Assembly (NCBI GenBank): GCA_946699065.1
Contig: CAMPDV010000005.1
Location: 1,426,001 to 1,490,000 of the forward strand
DNA length: 64,000 nt
Direction of reading: 5' to 3'
From: Loxodes magnus
Taxonomy: Eukaryota > Ciliophora > Karyorelictea > Loxodida > Loxodidae
Shown: piece by piece, positions 38,721 through 51,465 of the stretch
Layout of the letters: each line of letters opens with the position of its first letter
How positions within the stretch are numbered: the stretch's first letter is position 1
Notes under the pieces: generated by a model
Told to the model about the DNA's origin: nothing
The model's database searches: none
Seen by the model: only the letters and a program-made list of their open reading frames with translations
Program-made: the position numbers and the translations under genes

Positions 38721-39012
38721 TCATTTGATCTTATTATTATTATCAACTATAAGTTCAATAAATGCTTGCTTTCCCTGGAACTTCAACCAGTTATAGGTTT
38801 CCAATTTTTATCAAGGTTCGATTCCTTTATCATATTTTTAATGTGGATGGTTATTCTCAACCTTCATCTCATTAAGGTCTATTTCTTATCCTATCTTTTT
38901 TGTAGACAATGCTGCTATTTATATAGATTCTTGCTAATCTTCAGGTTCTTTGGTTCTTTTTCTTTAAATCTTTTTATAGCAAGAGTAGTGCTTTATTAAA
39001 TGCTGGAAAGAA
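38721..39012 (-). CDS. Possible gene fragment ending next to a LINE tail
   Basis: A minus-strand frame of about 95 codons with coding-like composition. It contains RKRTKEPEDQQES, KKIGQEIDLNEMKVENN, one TGA-Trp and ETYNWLKFQGKQAFIELIV, and ends at TGA (38721-38723). The upstream part runs into the LINE-type hairpin at 39041-39072, and no start could be found in frame. A different frame upstream begins MRYYALIIIFIQLF, inside the hairpin, probably by chance. It may be the 3' part of a gene cut by the insertion. Confidence 0.4.
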
Positions 39013-39032
39013 TTATAAATAATTAAATAAAA

Positions 39033-39075
39033 ATGATTATAAGCGCGTAGTACCTCATTGGCGCGCAGATCTTTC
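39033..39075 (-). repeat. LINE 3' tail hairpin, copy B (diverged)
   Basis: TGATTATAAGCGCGTAGTAC and the rest of the hairpin match copies A and C with several substitutions, in the same orientation as copy A. The sequence upstream of it (higher coordinates) is not the LINE C-terminus, so this may be the tail of a nonautonomous, SINE-like element. Confidence 0.65.
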
Positions 39076-39279
39076 AATATTAATATTTAATATTAAGAAA
39101 AATGTTCTCATGTTTATTGTTAAAATTCTAGAAGTCCAATGAATCATGTCAGCTTCTCCAAATGAGGAATTTTCTTATTAGAAATTAGTCTTGAATCTTG
39201 ATTCAAATGCTTCAGTCTTCTTGAATAAGGTCCAAATAAGAATTAGTTATTGAGTTATTAATTAGAAGGCCTGTCAGTC

Positions 39280-39445
39280 AAACTTTCATACTGCTAGAGA
39301 GAACTCTCGGGCTAAGTTAGGCATGTCTTAACGGAGTTTATCCACCCTTCCCCATAGTGGCATCTAGTGCGAGATTACTCGCAATGCAGTATACACTGCA
39401 CCAGATTACCTACTAGTTTTTCTGATGCGGTCGACATCCATTTTT
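39280..39445 (-). repeat. GC-rich island joined to a LINE-type tail
   Basis: About 165 bases much richer in G+C than the flanks, with short palindromes (GAGAGAACTCTC, GCGAGATTACTCGC, GCAGTATACACTGC) typical of a structured RNA. On the minus strand it lies 200-400 bases upstream of the copy B hairpin. A SINE-like element with a structured head and a LINE-derived tail would look like this; that is inference. One frame is open but not protein-like. Confidence 0.4.
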
Positions 39446-39990
39446 TTATAATATAAGCACCTCTTGATCTTCTATTTTTTTCTGAAGAACAAAGCTCTCA
39501 AATTTTTTCCATTCTTTTGTTATTTCAGTTTTTTACATTTCTTTTTTTGGATTTTTATTAATTAATCTCAACATCAATCTTAATTTCTTCAGTCTATTGG
39601 AGCTTCTCTAACTGTTATCTCAAGATTAACGTCAAAGCTGTTCTTCTGTTAAGAATTTATTCTGAACAAATTGCTTCCTTTAGTACAAAGTTTCTAAATT
39701 CATTTTTTCGATGTATGTCCTTAGTTCTCTTATTCTCTCCGAAAGATCGTAAATGATCACATTCTACTTGCTAAGAATTTTCTTCATTTTGACACATTAC
39801 TCATATACGGATTTATTTTCTTTCTCAACTATTGAGTTTTTTTCCTAGTTACCTTTGGTCTTTTACCTGATTTGATAAACAAGATTATAGTGATTTTCGC
39901 TTTTTCTCTTCTAGTCTTGCTTATCTCCTACCTTTCTTTACTTAGTTTTTGATGTTTAACCGATCTCTGTTTTCCTAGATAAATAGATTA
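39446..39990 (-). pseudogene. Coiled-coil reading frame, apparently broken
   Basis: Minus-strand sequence with strong coding character that switches frame. Successive pieces are RRQARLEEKKRKSLQ, then NKSVYEQCVKMKKILSKQN and LSERIRELRTYIEKMN, then QQLEKLQQTEEIKIDVEINQ in another frame, then EWKKFESFVLQKKIEDQEV. I found no GT-AG introns of 14-20 nt that join them. It may be a decayed host gene or part of the mobile element next to it. Confidence 0.4.
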
Positions 39991-41426
39991 TATTATTAAT
40001 TTGATTTTAATAAACCTTCTAAGTTATTAAATAAAGGTCAAAGCTCTTAATAAAACATAAGAAATGCTCTAAATATTTAAGCATAATACGAAAGATATCA
40101 CTTCGCGAACTTCTTTATGGTAATCTAAATAGCGAGGTAAAGGGAAGTGTTTTCCTCTAGTAGAATATAAATGAATAGAGTACTATTTTATTGAATATAG
40201 GATATTTTTATATATTAATATTAGTTACTAAAAGCTTATATACTTTATTAATTAATAAATATAAGCTCAAAGTTCCTTAATCTTTAAGCATTTAGCAGTT
40301 ATATCTTATTTAAAGAACTATCCTTTTTTAATTGGCTTTAAGGCTTCTATGCAGCATAATAAGATATTCTTAACTTTATTTTCTTAGCATGGCTTAACTT
40401 AAACTTTGTGTTCTATAGAAGTATTTAAGAGGAAATAAATAAAGATTATTAGTGTTGAAAGTGATTAGGAATTAAGTTAATTTATATATACACTTATAAG
40501 TAAGATTCTAGCTGCTTATTTTAAGAGTTTAGAAATTAATTAGCAAACTGCAAAATTAAGCTAATAATCACTTAACTTTATGAAATGCCTGCAAATAATA
40601 ATTAAGGAAATCTTCTTTCTTAATTAATAATAATTGAAAATGCTTATTTTAATTGTTAATCTCCTTTTTGCTTATATGAAGTAATTATTTCTTAATCCAA
40701 ATATAAAAGACAAGAATTTAGGGAAAGCAAAGGAAAGTAATACCGTAGTGACTAGTATTTTACTTTACTATAGTGAAATATAGTATAGTGCTATAATGCT
40801 AGGTATTAAACCCATTTCTTACTTTACTTATATAATTCTAATGATTAGCCCTAATCTAGCACACATTTATAGTTATAGACTCTATTGGATATAACTAATA
40901 ATAATGCTTTACCTTCTAAAGCTTACTTAGATAAAATATGTGATTATAAAGAGAAACTTGTGCTTATAAGATTTAGCACCTAAATAGTTAATCTATAAAT
41001 TTAGAGAAGATAATAAAGCCTTCAATTTAATAAGACCATATCTAAAATTAAAGAAGGAAAAGGCTAGTTTTATAAAGGTTTAAGACATAATAGTCTGATA
41101 TTATGTAAATATAGTTAATTTAGTGTTAAATTTAGGCTGAAAGTGTTGGTATTAGCAAATGTATACTAACTAATCATAAATAAAGAGCTTGATTCTTGTA
41201 ATTAAATTGGAAATATTAAAAGTTAGTATTCATATTATTGCTAACTTTACCAGCTATTAACTTCATCTTTTTCTTTTAGAACAATTCTTTCTCTTATCTG
41301 CCTCTGATTTATAATAGGTTGACTAAAGCTGTAAAAGCTAGTATGATAGATTAGTTATGATGTGGTTTGAAAGTAAAGTGAATTAGATATTTAGAGCTAG
41401 TAATAAGATAAAATTATTATTGTAAA
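39991..41426. other. AT-rich spacer
   Basis: About 1.4 kb with no supported gene. Confidence 0.5.
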
Positions 41427-42305
41427 ATGAATTAAAACACTAAAAGTACTCAAAGCACTTAAAGCACTAAAAGCAACACTAAACTGCTTTCTATTAAACT
41501 TATTGACTCACCACATCTATTTAACACCGAATAGTAGGAAAGAGAGATACCTGCAGGCAAAATACTAGCAAGAGCTAAATCCTTCGAATTTTTATAAAAT
41601 AAACTTTTCAGTGACAAGCAAAGCAGAAGAGAAATAGAAGAGGAAATCAAAATGGCTAAGAATAGGCTGAAATAACTGAAAATATAGGACGAAAAGACTG
41701 AAAAAGAAATATAAGAAACACATAAGAAAAAGGAATTTATTAAAGACTTAAAAGAAAAATATAAAGAAAAGAAGAGAAACAATGAAAAAACTATTTTTAA
41801 ATAAGACCTGTACATTCAGAAGTAAAAACTAGCTATTTTGAGAAGGAAGTAAGAAAATTAAATGAAATAATAAAGGTAATAAGATGCTATAATAGGAGAC
41901 TTATCTAAAATATAAGAAATTAAATTTATTTCAAAGTAAATTAAGCAATCTATTGAATAATCTCGAGCTAACATATTAAACTAAAATTCTAAAGTAGCTG
42001 AAATATAGCAGCAGCAAAAAGATCTTTACAGTAACTAGAAGAATAAATTGCTTCAAAGGAAAGCCAAAAGTAATAGAAACTATTTATTAAGAGCAGAATG
42101 AAAATAATACGAAATGTAGAAATTAAAGGATTTGCTTAAGTATCTAGAGCGATAAGAAAACACTATGAAAGGGAAATTAAAAAATAAGAAAATATAGTAC
42201 ATAAACGCCTTTAAGGATCTAGAACAAATTATTCTTTAGAGTACTACAAGCAAGACTAAAGTATATTAACAATTTTTTATTAATTAGAAATAATTAATAA
42301 TTTGA
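41427..42305 (+). CDS. Coiled-coil protein, basic
   Basis: 292 residues, stop TGA (42303-42305). A Ser/Thr/Gln-rich N-terminus (MNQNTKSTQSTQSTKS) is followed by IPAGKILARAKSFEF and an almost continuous Lys/Glu/Gln coiled coil from about residue 65 to 270. One in-frame TGA (42099-42101, codon 225) fits Trp within RAE-W-KQYEMQKL. No domain is recognised. Structural or cytoskeletal work is likely but unproven. The minus-strand frame opposite is only its shadow. Confidence 0.75.
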
Positions 42306-43985
42306 CTTTATGATTTTATAAAAAACTTATATATAAAATGTATAAATACTTCAATAACTGCTGCCAATATTTTACTTATTAAGCAAAACATGTATAATAA
42401 CAAAGCCATGTTTAATAAATGCTTCATTAATAATTTAGAGAAGGTTAATGGTGTTGAAAATATCAGATATACTAAACATTAGATAAATAAAATAGCTTAT
42501 AATCTAAATAAAGGAAAATGAAATATCAAATGAATAGCGAATTAATGTAACATAAGTAAAATTAACTTTATATGTTTGTTTGATTTAGCTATTTAATAAG
42601 ATATTTAAAAGTGCTATCTATAATAAAGAAGTATAAGCTATTTATACTGCTTATCATTTTAATCTCATAGCTTCGTTTTTTGATTTCATTATAGCCTCGT
42701 TTTCTTATGCTAATAGTTTAAGTTACTTATTATTAATATTAAGATGCATAGGCATAAGTTCTAGTAAACTTAAGTTGGAAGGATAAAATTAATAAAAAGC
42801 ATAATTAAGATTTAAATCCTTTATATATAGTAAATGCTATATAAATAAAAAGGTTAAATCCTCTTTAATCATTAGAATCTTATTTTACTCTTTTGTATTA
42901 AATCTTCTAAGTTTAAATCAAATAAAGTTAGCTAGGCAGCTTATGAAATTTAATTAGTTTGCTGCTTAGCTATAGAATTATATTCAAATTACTTGCAGAT
43001 AAAGCTAGAAAAATTAAAGTTTACTAATTCTTTATTTTAGGAGAATATTGATAAAAAGATAAATCTGAATAAAATGTATAGTTTGGAAAAATCTTTCTTA
43101 GAGTAGTTAACTGCGAAGATTGCTTCATTTAGAGTTTCATCTTTACTAAAACTAATAGTAACTACGATATTAGTTCATCTTATGGAAGCATAAATAGCAT
43201 GATTAAGTTTTAAGGAGTTTGATTATATTAAAAGTAATCAATTTATTTATTTAAATTATAAAAGTGTTTCAGTATAAGAACCAAAGACAAGTAAGAGATT
43301 TAGTTAATTATCCCTAATAAAAATTCCTAAGATTTTCATCTTTCTTTGACGGAAGAAAAAAATATTTACCATAAAACTGTTTATTTCTGAAATTGAAAGT
43401 GAGTAGTTATGTATGAAAGAAAGTAACTTAAAAACAAATAATGTTGAGAGTAAAATTTTAGAGTATAATTACATCTTTATAATATAAAAGTTTAATAGAA
43501 TTGAAATATGTAATTTATAATTAGATATTAATGAATTAGCTATAAGTTAAACATATTATTATATTAATATTCTATATCATTTTTTTAATAAGTTAAGTAT
43601 CTACTCTCTGTAGCTCGCTTTTTTTTGAGATTTCAAAGATATGAATCTGTATTTAGTAAATTGACTTTAATTAGTATTAATTTAGTTTTAGCTTATTATT
43701 ATTATATTTCCTCTTGGATCCTTATATGTTTGTAAATTTAAAGATTTAATTTCTATATATAAAAGCTCTTTAAAATATAAGATTAGGAGAATATTCTAAT
43801 CTGTAGGACTTGGACTGATAATAATAAAATGTGGCGCTAGATAAAGAAAAGTATAAATCAGAATTGACCTTTTATAATGATTATATTCTTGATGGCTATA
43901 GGATTGTTATCTATATGAGAGGGTGTTTATTTTTAAAGATAAAGAAGTAACATTATTGTAATTTTCTATACAGGTTGCTAAGGAT
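42306..43985. other. AT-rich spacer
   Basis: About 1.7 kb. No supported gene, RNA or repeat. Confidence 0.5.
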
Positions 43986-44198
43986 ATGCCTAGTCCCTTC
44001 TTTTACCTTGAAAATCAAGATCCACCAAAAAAAAGTTAGATAGAGATTCTAGAATTTGAAAATCACTTAGTAAAAAACTTCCTAACTAATTTTACCAACA
44101 TTAAGGAAGTTAAAGGAGAAAAAGAGTTGAAGTATAAGAGGGAATAATAGTAAGAAATAGCTTAGAGAAGCTGGAATGAAAAGTAAAATTTTAATTGA
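43986..44198 (+). CDS. Small hypothetical protein
   Basis: 70 residues, stop TGA (44196-44198). It begins MPSPFFYLENQDPPKKS and continues as a charged helix-forming segment (QIEILEFENHLVKNFLTNF, then KREQQQEIAQRSWNEKQ). No family is recognised. Codon content is less A+T-extreme than the flanks, which supports coding. An upstream exon is possible because TACAG precedes the start, but none was identified. Confidence 0.5.
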
Positions 44199-45479
44199 TT
44201 TTAATAAGCTTTATTTTACTTCTTTTAAAATTAGGGTATTCAAGATATTAATGTAGACTATCTTTATTTCAAAGATTACATAATATTGCTCAAATGCAAT
44301 TGGCAGTTTTAGAATGATTTTGCTGTAAAAATAGTTAAATTATTAAATTAAAATTACTTACAAGCAAATATAATTTACTTTAAGCTTCTTCATAACTAGC
44401 ACTTTTATTATTATGTAAAGCTTTTAGTTTTTAATAGATCTAAAGCTTTTGTGTTAATTGTGAAGAATCTAAAGTTATTTGGTTTAAAGAATCAATATGC
44501 TTAACTAAATGATAAAACTTATTTATCTAAAACTAGTAATGTAATAAGGATAAATTTATCTATTCCATATAATTATGTTTTATAGTAATGCTTACTAAAT
44601 TTAAAGTTATTGTTTTATGATACCTAACTTGCTTTAAGTAGGTTGTTTGCTAAAGGTTCCTTATAATTTGGTTATTTATTATAGAATTAGTTGAATTTCT
44701 GTTTAGTAAAATGTGAGCATCTAGTGCTTATTTAATTAGCTTACTTGATAGCGTTTATCTTATTAATTATAAGCACTATAAAATAATCTATTTTTATCTC
44801 CTTTTAGATTAAAGATCTTCATCTTAATTCCCCTTCAAAATACTTATATTAGCAATTGTTCAAGGAAAAACTAAATAGCATCATAAGATGAAGTTTCTTT
44901 AATCTATTTAAAAGTAGAGAAAAGCTTAAAGTATCACTATACAGATAATAGGAAGAGATAAGGTTAGCAATAGCTTAATTATCAAATAGCTTTACTAATT
45001 TCATTTATTCATATCTTCTGATATAATTGTATACTCACAATCTAATGTGCTTTTTATAATTAGAATGCATATAATAACTAAGGAGAATAATTAACAAACA
45101 TTAAAGTAGTAAAGTATGATTTTATTTATATAAGTAGTTTGTTTTTAGTTGCTTAATAAGAAGAAGATAGCTATACTCTAATCATAAATGCAAGAATTAT
45201 GCTTAATTGAAAAGAAAGTAGCAAATTAATAGGAAATAAGATAAAAATTATAAAGAAGCAACTATTATTAAACTAATGTCATATCTTTAAATAGATAGAC
45301 AAGAGTATCTACTTCTTTTATTAATGATTCCAACTAGAAAAAGATAAATTAGAATTTATGGCTCAGCTTCTAACATAATACAGATTAAAAGTATAAGATC
45401 TAAAAGTAAGATTTAAACTATATTGAAAAAGGATGTAGTTTTAATGGAAATAAACTATTATAAGTTTAATTGTTGACTT
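44199..45479. other. Spacer with two weak open stretches
   Basis: A stretch at about 44811-45020 reads IKDLHLNSPSKYLYQQLF and continues with Lys/Gln-rich sequence. Another starts at ATG 45188 and reads MQELCLIEKKVANQQEIRQK up to about 45470 without a TGA. Both could be exons of an unrecognised gene or chance open frames, so they are not called. Confidence 0.35.
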
Positions 45480-46286
45480 TCATTAGTTAGGATCAAATGC
45501 TTGATTTTGTTCGTTTGTTTTTCTCCTTTTAAAGGGTTCACTAGGAAAATCTTGATCTTGAATTGTCTTGACTCTGCGTTACTAAAATTTCTATTCTTTT
45601 TCTTTTTTATCTACTTCCATATTTAGCATATGTTCTCTAATCTCATAGGTTGTTGTTTTACTTGACATTTTAGCTGAATTTTATGCCGATTTTTTGCTTT
45701 TGGGATAATTATAACTTCTTTGGTCTTCTTCTTACTACTTCTTATATTTACGCTTTCCAAATATTTTAATTACTTAGTCAAAATCTTAGATATCTATTTA
45801 ATCAAGATCAATTTTATTAGGATATAGCTTCTCGAGAAGATCCTTCAATTCTGGTTCTCAATTTAAAGCCTACTATTCCTATGTTTTTTCTTCAAGTTCG
45901 CTTTCATATTTTTGCTTTATTCTTTATATATTCTGAAGCGATTTACTTATTGTAGATTGTATAAATTGCTAGATCTACTCATTAGCAAACAATTTTAACC
46001 CATAAAATTCCTTTTGCTATACTTACATTTTTTTAACCTAGTAGAATTCTTCTATATTTTAGACTAATTTAGTAAGATCATCTTTCATAACTGTTAGATC
46101 ATGAAGGCTGATCTATCCTTGTTATAGTATGATTTACTCAAGAACGTAAATTAAAGTCAGAACTTCAAGTTCGCTCATGTCATGCTTAATTATAAATTTC
46201 AGAAGGGATTGATCATCTTCATTGTTCTCCTTGCAAAACTGATGCAATATGAATCTAGTTGAGTATTTCATTTTATAAGCTGACAT
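45480..46286 (-). CDS. Coiled-coil protein with basic C-terminus
   Basis: 268 residues, stop TGA (45480-45482). The N-terminal half is helical (MSAYKMKYSTRFILHQF, FIIKHDMSELEVLTLIYVLE). A central coiled coil is followed by a basic, Lys/Gln/Ser-rich tail with SKKSAQNSAKMSS and EPFKRRKTNEQNQ, which could act as nuclear localisation sequence. An in-frame TGA (45858-45860, codon 143) fits Trp in ALN-W-EPELKDLLEKL. It is divergently arranged with the large gene at 46725, sharing a 438-base upstream region. Function unknown. Confidence 0.75.
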
Positions 46287-46724
46287 ATAAAAATGAATTT
46301 AAGTACTGAAATATAATGAATATGATCATTATAATTCTGATATAAGTCCTAATTTTACTAATGCCTGTATCTACTTAATTTAGCTATTTCAATATTAGCC
46401 TAGAATATGATAATTGCTGATACTGCTGAATTTATTAAGGTATTTATGCTAAAATGATAGTATATTATTATGATTGCTAAACCTAATCAATTCTATTATT
46501 TATCTTAACTACCTACTTTAATTCATTTCCTCTTTAGTGCATTATAGCTTGTTTTGATAGTCCTCTCTTAATCTTATGAGGCAAGAATAAAGTATGGATA
46601 CTAATTAGTAATAGGATTAATGGTGTCCTTGGTAATAGATATAGCAATGAGAGTTTAATTTAAAGTAACTAGATTAATAAACTTAGTCCTAATAATTTCA
46701 AAGTAATAGCTTTATTGACATTAT
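46287..46724. promoter_or_regulatory. Divergent intergenic region
   Basis: 438 bases between the starts of two diverging genes, so it must hold both promoters. It is AT-rich, and no specific motif was recognised. Confidence 0.4.
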
Positions 46725-49700
46725 ATGGAAGAAATTAACCTTAATGAGAACTAAGTTTGTAACACTGAAGAGGCACCTTTCAATAGTGATCTTGTTCTTA
46801 ATTATAAATAATTCAGCGAAGATGGCTCTTCTCCTAGAGCAAGCGTATCTAGCACTTCTTAAATCATATATACCTTAAAGTAAGACCTCACTTAAAAGCA
46901 GATACTTAGCTCTTTGTAGATAACTTCATAAGAGAATGACTAAAACTAGACTTAAAATTACGAGAAGCAGATGAAAAAGCTTAACCTTATGCTTTCTAGA
47001 CTAGAAGTTTAGGAAAAGAACCCATTCGAAGTGGAATATGGTAAAACTAAATAGCAACTTAATGACTTCAAGACAAAGCTAAATGAACTCATAGGGAGTG
47101 GAAGTAAAGAAAGCTAATAGCCTTTTTTTAAAGACAGCAGTTTCGAATAAACAGTTTAATAAATCTAATTCAAGGAGCTAGATAAACCAAAGCGCAATCT
47201 AAGAGCTAAATCTAGCGAAGCGACAAAAAGAAAGAAATTTTAAGAATTCTTCTAAAATAATGAAGCTTAAAATTCCATTTACAGTGAATTATCTAATCCA
47301 GAAGAAAGTTAGGATGTAAATAATATTTATAACTAGGTTTCGCAACCTCTTGGGACAACTTTTAGCTAAGAAAATATCCAGCAAGCTAATAGTAACCTTA
47401 CATATAATGTGAAAAAGATTGAGTGCTAAAAAATAATTAGAAAGGATACTATTAGAAAGAGAGATAAAAGTTAAAAGGATTAATTCGAGTAAATTTTTTA
47501 AAACTGGGAGGATTTTCCATATATGTAGAAGTAGACAAACTTTAGCAGGTCATTTACTTCTAATGATTAAAAAGAGAATAAGAAATTGTCTATTCAGTAA
47601 ACAGTCAAAAGATAATCCTAAAAAAAGAAACTTAAATGAAGCTAAAGCTATAAAAGCATAAAAGAAGTTAAGGATTAATCATTAAGTCCTTTTAAATTCT
47701 ATAGATAGCATTCTTTATCTTAACTCTCAAAACAAGAAGTTAAATCAGATGAAACTCGTTCAGAAATTTTCGAGTAGCTTAAATAATAAAGAGAAAGAAA
47801 GGATTAGCCAAAAACAAGAGAGACAATAGTCTAAAAGTCGTAAATAGAAGTACTTGAAGAGGAACTTAACAAACGAAAGTAAGAAAGGATTAATAAAAGA
47901 CGAAATCAATTAAAATAGTAGAAGGAAAAATTTTAAAAAAGCGAAGAAAACATTTTCCAAAGTATGGAACTCGAAATTTAAGATTCTAGAATGAATGCTT
48001 AAGATGTAGCATATTCAGCAAATAGCATTCAAATAAAAGACTAAATAAATTAAAAATAGCAAAGTTAAGAGCCATTAGTTTTGGTACAAGAATAAGAATA
48101 AGAATAAGAATAAGAAAAAGAATTAATGCTAGATAATCTTGACTTAATTATCTAAAATTAAAAGAATAAGTTAGAGCAAATGAGAAATAAAAGGAAATAA
48201 AACCTTTAAATTCTTAGAGAAAGTAATTCTAAAGAAAAATTAATAGACCGAATTAAAGAGGAAGAACAAACTTAGCAGATTTCAAATGAACATCAAAACA
48301 AAAAAAGAAACGAACCCATAGAGTAGAACATAGATGAAGTGCAATCTTCATAAATAAACTAAGATAAACAAAATAAATGCAAGGATAAATAATTTAACGT
48401 AATTATAGACAATAGTGATAATCAAAAAATATAAGAAGGAAAAACCATTAATTGTAACTTAGTTCTAGAAGCAAAGCAAACTTCTTACATTATGGAATAG
48501 AAAGAATAAAATGAGAAAGTTTAGAATAGCTAAGATCAACTGAATGGAAGTTTAATAAAAGTAAACATAAAAAGTAAAAATAATCAGATGAATAGTTAGC
48601 AAGATAATGCTGCTGACTAAAAAGAGAAATTAACATAGGAATTAGCACAAGAAGCTACATAATTCAGTAATGAAAAACTAAAAGAAATAAATAAAGCTAT
48701 AGAAAATTAAGCAGTCAAACCTTTTAGCAAACAATAGTCAGTCTAGCGTAGCATTCTAAAATTAACTCATAATAATGTATCTAATCCTGTTCTATCTGAC
48801 TCTTAATATAAGCAGATATAAAAAATACAAGTGAAACAGTAAATTAATATGGATAAGAACAAAAAGCAAGATTAAAAGAAGTAAAAATATTAAAAAGAAT
48901 AAAAGCAGCCAATTTACTAGTAAATAATACAGTAAAATTTAAAGAAATGGAAAGATAAGTAGATTAAAAGATAAAGATAATAAAAAGATGTATTTAAGGA
49001 AACTCAACAAAGCAGTCCCTTAATTTCCACTTCAAGCCTTTAAGGTAATCCAACAGAGAGCTTCAATTCTATATTAAATTAAGAAAGCAAATAGTGATTG
49101 CTGGGACTTAAGAAAGAGCTATAAAATATAGAATCCTTTCAAGAAATTCAGTCCAAAGTTGATTAAAAAAAAATTGACTTAAAAAATGTGGTTGATAAGG
49201 TAATGGCTCTTGCAGAACTTTGTGATCGTAATTCACCTATGCAAAATAATGAAAGCAGATATTAGCAGATTTTAAATAGTCAATTTAAGACGAACGAAAG
49301 TACTTATAAGGAATAAGAAGTTCGCTTAAATAGTATTTAAAACAGAAAATTTTAGCCAATTTTCAACGGTAGAAGAAATAAGTCAATGGATATTTAAGGT
49401 CATAGATAGAGAGCAAATAACTATATAAAAAAGAATGCTACTCCAACACCAAAATCTCAACTTAATAAAAGTTAAAATTTCTAATCCAGATAAGATGGAT
49501 ATAATTAAAGCAAACCCTAGCAGATAAAAAGAAACAAATCTGAGTAAAATTTATCATTCAAAGATAAGGTTCTCTCAAATTAATAAGGAGCATAAATTAA
49601 TTAAGTTCCGTAACAATAAATAAATCAAAATTAGATTAACTATCTAAATAAAAATCCATCTAGCAAGAAAAAAAACCAAAATAGCAAGACATAGCGCTCC

Positions 49701-51465
49701 AAAACTTCAGTTATTCAGCAATATTTAAATTAAAGAATAAAATAAATCTAGTAACGTCAAGCTGAAGTTATTTCAGAAAGCTTCTATGGAGGAGATATTT
49801 AGAAAGAGCACTTGATCAGCTCATTAAATTCTGTCAGAGACAAAAATATCATTTTAAACCTCCAATAAAATTAGTCTTTCGAATCAGATTCTCTCTTTTT
49901 GACTCAAGTTTCTGGAAGGGAAACTTAGACTCAATAAACATTGGAGTTAGACCAGTTTACATCAAGTGAAAACTATAAAGGTTAAAGTGAATCTAAGTAA
50001 TTATTTGGATATTAGGATCAATCTTTACTTTAAACTGAGTAAGCAAAAAAAAGTCTAAATTAGGGAACTCCAACTTTTTCATTAATGAAATAGTAGATGA
50101 AATACTTGAAATCTGAAGGTTAAGTTAATATGTTTACTTCTTAAAGCTTAATTTAAAATAATGATACTCAGGAAAAAACTGAAACATCTATCAATCCAAA
50201 AAATTCTTTGAATGATTAATAGGAAATAGTCTCTTCGTGAACAACTTAAGGTAGATCAATAACTCCTTCACCAATCATTACAAAAAACAAGGATAAACAA
50301 CAAATCTTGCCCTAAAACGAAACTGATGAATCAACTTAAAAAATGTTAATGCAAGAATGGAAAGAAAGCAAAGCGAAAAGAACTGATCTTTTGTTCACTC
50401 TCAGTGCATTTGTATCAGATTAAAGTTTCTAAAATGAACTTTAATAAGCTTTCTTATCCTAGCAGTAAAACTAGAAGTTACTCGAGGCCTTTTATGAACT
50501 ATTAAAAGATAAAGGCTAAAAAGACTAGCAAAAATAGTTTGAAACTGAATATATAAATAGATTCGTTACTAATATAAAATAAGGGTTACATTCATATCAA
50601 AACTTTGTAGAAATTTTACATGTCGATAATGTGTCAAAAAAGAGGGTTAAAAAATTCAAGGAAAAACTTTAAAGTTTCAAAGATGAGTATTAATTCTAAA
50701 TTTAATAAGACTGTATCAATAAATTTTTATAGGTTTTTTATAAACTTCAGCCGTTTCTTGAAAATTTGTTAGAGATAAAGCAGAGTGAAAAGGCAGCCAA
50801 GTTGTTTAAGAAAATGTTCAAAAAAAAGGGAAAACTATATACATAAAGATCATAAAGTGTTATGAAGAAACCCAAATATAAATAAATTCTAGTAAATAAG
50901 AATAAAAGCAAAAGCAGCTTCTCAAATTCACAAGCTTTATCAATAAATTAGTAAGACAGTTTGCTTAACAAATAAACAAGTGCTGTATAAGTAAATCAAG
51001 CTTCTCGTAGTATTTCTCCTAACTTCAATATGACTCTAAATTTAGATAGTAAAAGGATATCTTTCAAAGAATTTATGAAGGTAAAAATATTCCAAGAGTA
51101 TTAGCAAGTATAAAATTTAAAGTGCTAAGAAAAGAATCAAAGAGTGATAGACGAAGTTGCCAGAAATAGAAGTGTTGCGAAAAGATTTACATGAATTGAA
51201 GAATACCAAAAACTAAAGGTAATTTACTAACTTACAGAACAAATCAAAAAAATTAAACGTCGAGCAATATAAAAATGAGCAAAAATTTATGGAAATTTTA
51301 AATTCAGTTTGGAAGTTAATAAATGAAGATATAAGATAATGAAAGTCAACTAAAAGAATATTATAAATGCATGGAAATATTCATTAGGATAGAAAGACAC
51401 TTTTGGAATTCCTTATGAATAACAGTATGAGAGACGAGGTTGCAAGCATCGAAGATCTGTATTGA
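46725..51465 (+). CDS. Very large Gln/Lys-rich protein
   Basis: 1573 residues with one 19-nt intron; the spliced length is exactly 1574 codons. The protein is strongly polar and rich in Gln, Lys, Ser and Glu, with several coiled-coil stretches, a short EQEQEQEQE repeat near residue 463, and a more ordered C-terminal part from about residue 1210 (LLFTLSAFVSDQSFQ, INRFVTNIKQGLHSYQNF, VFYKLQPFLENLLEIKQ). It ends RKTLLEFLMNNSMRDEVA and then SIEDLY. Four in-frame TGAs fit Trp: codons 791, 1172, 1490 and 1533; the last is only 41 codons before the stop. Long Gln runs are encoded mostly by TAA/TAG. No known domain was found; a cytoskeletal or RNA-granule scaffold is possible. Confidence 0.8.
51219..51237 (+). 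other. 19-nt intron with TACTAAC
   Basis: GTAATTTACTAACTTACAG. It contains a perfect TACTAAC, the yeast-type branch-point consensus, 5 bases before CAG. Removal restores the frame KNKSKKLNVEQYKNEQKF through to the final TGA. Confidence 0.75.

Noticed and set aside
38810-38832. GGTTCGATTCC, a tRNA B-box-like sequence
   Set aside because: The T stem has only four pairs, and no D arm, anticodon arm or acceptor stem can be built upstream.
41459-41815. Minus-strand hydrophobic ORF
   Set aside because: Shadow of the Lys/Glu coiled coil on the plus strand.
43986-45020. Extending the 70-aa ORF through its TGA into the next 270 open codons
   Set aside because: The downstream sequence lacks coding composition, and a TGA-poor frame of this length is not rare enough in AT-rich spacer.
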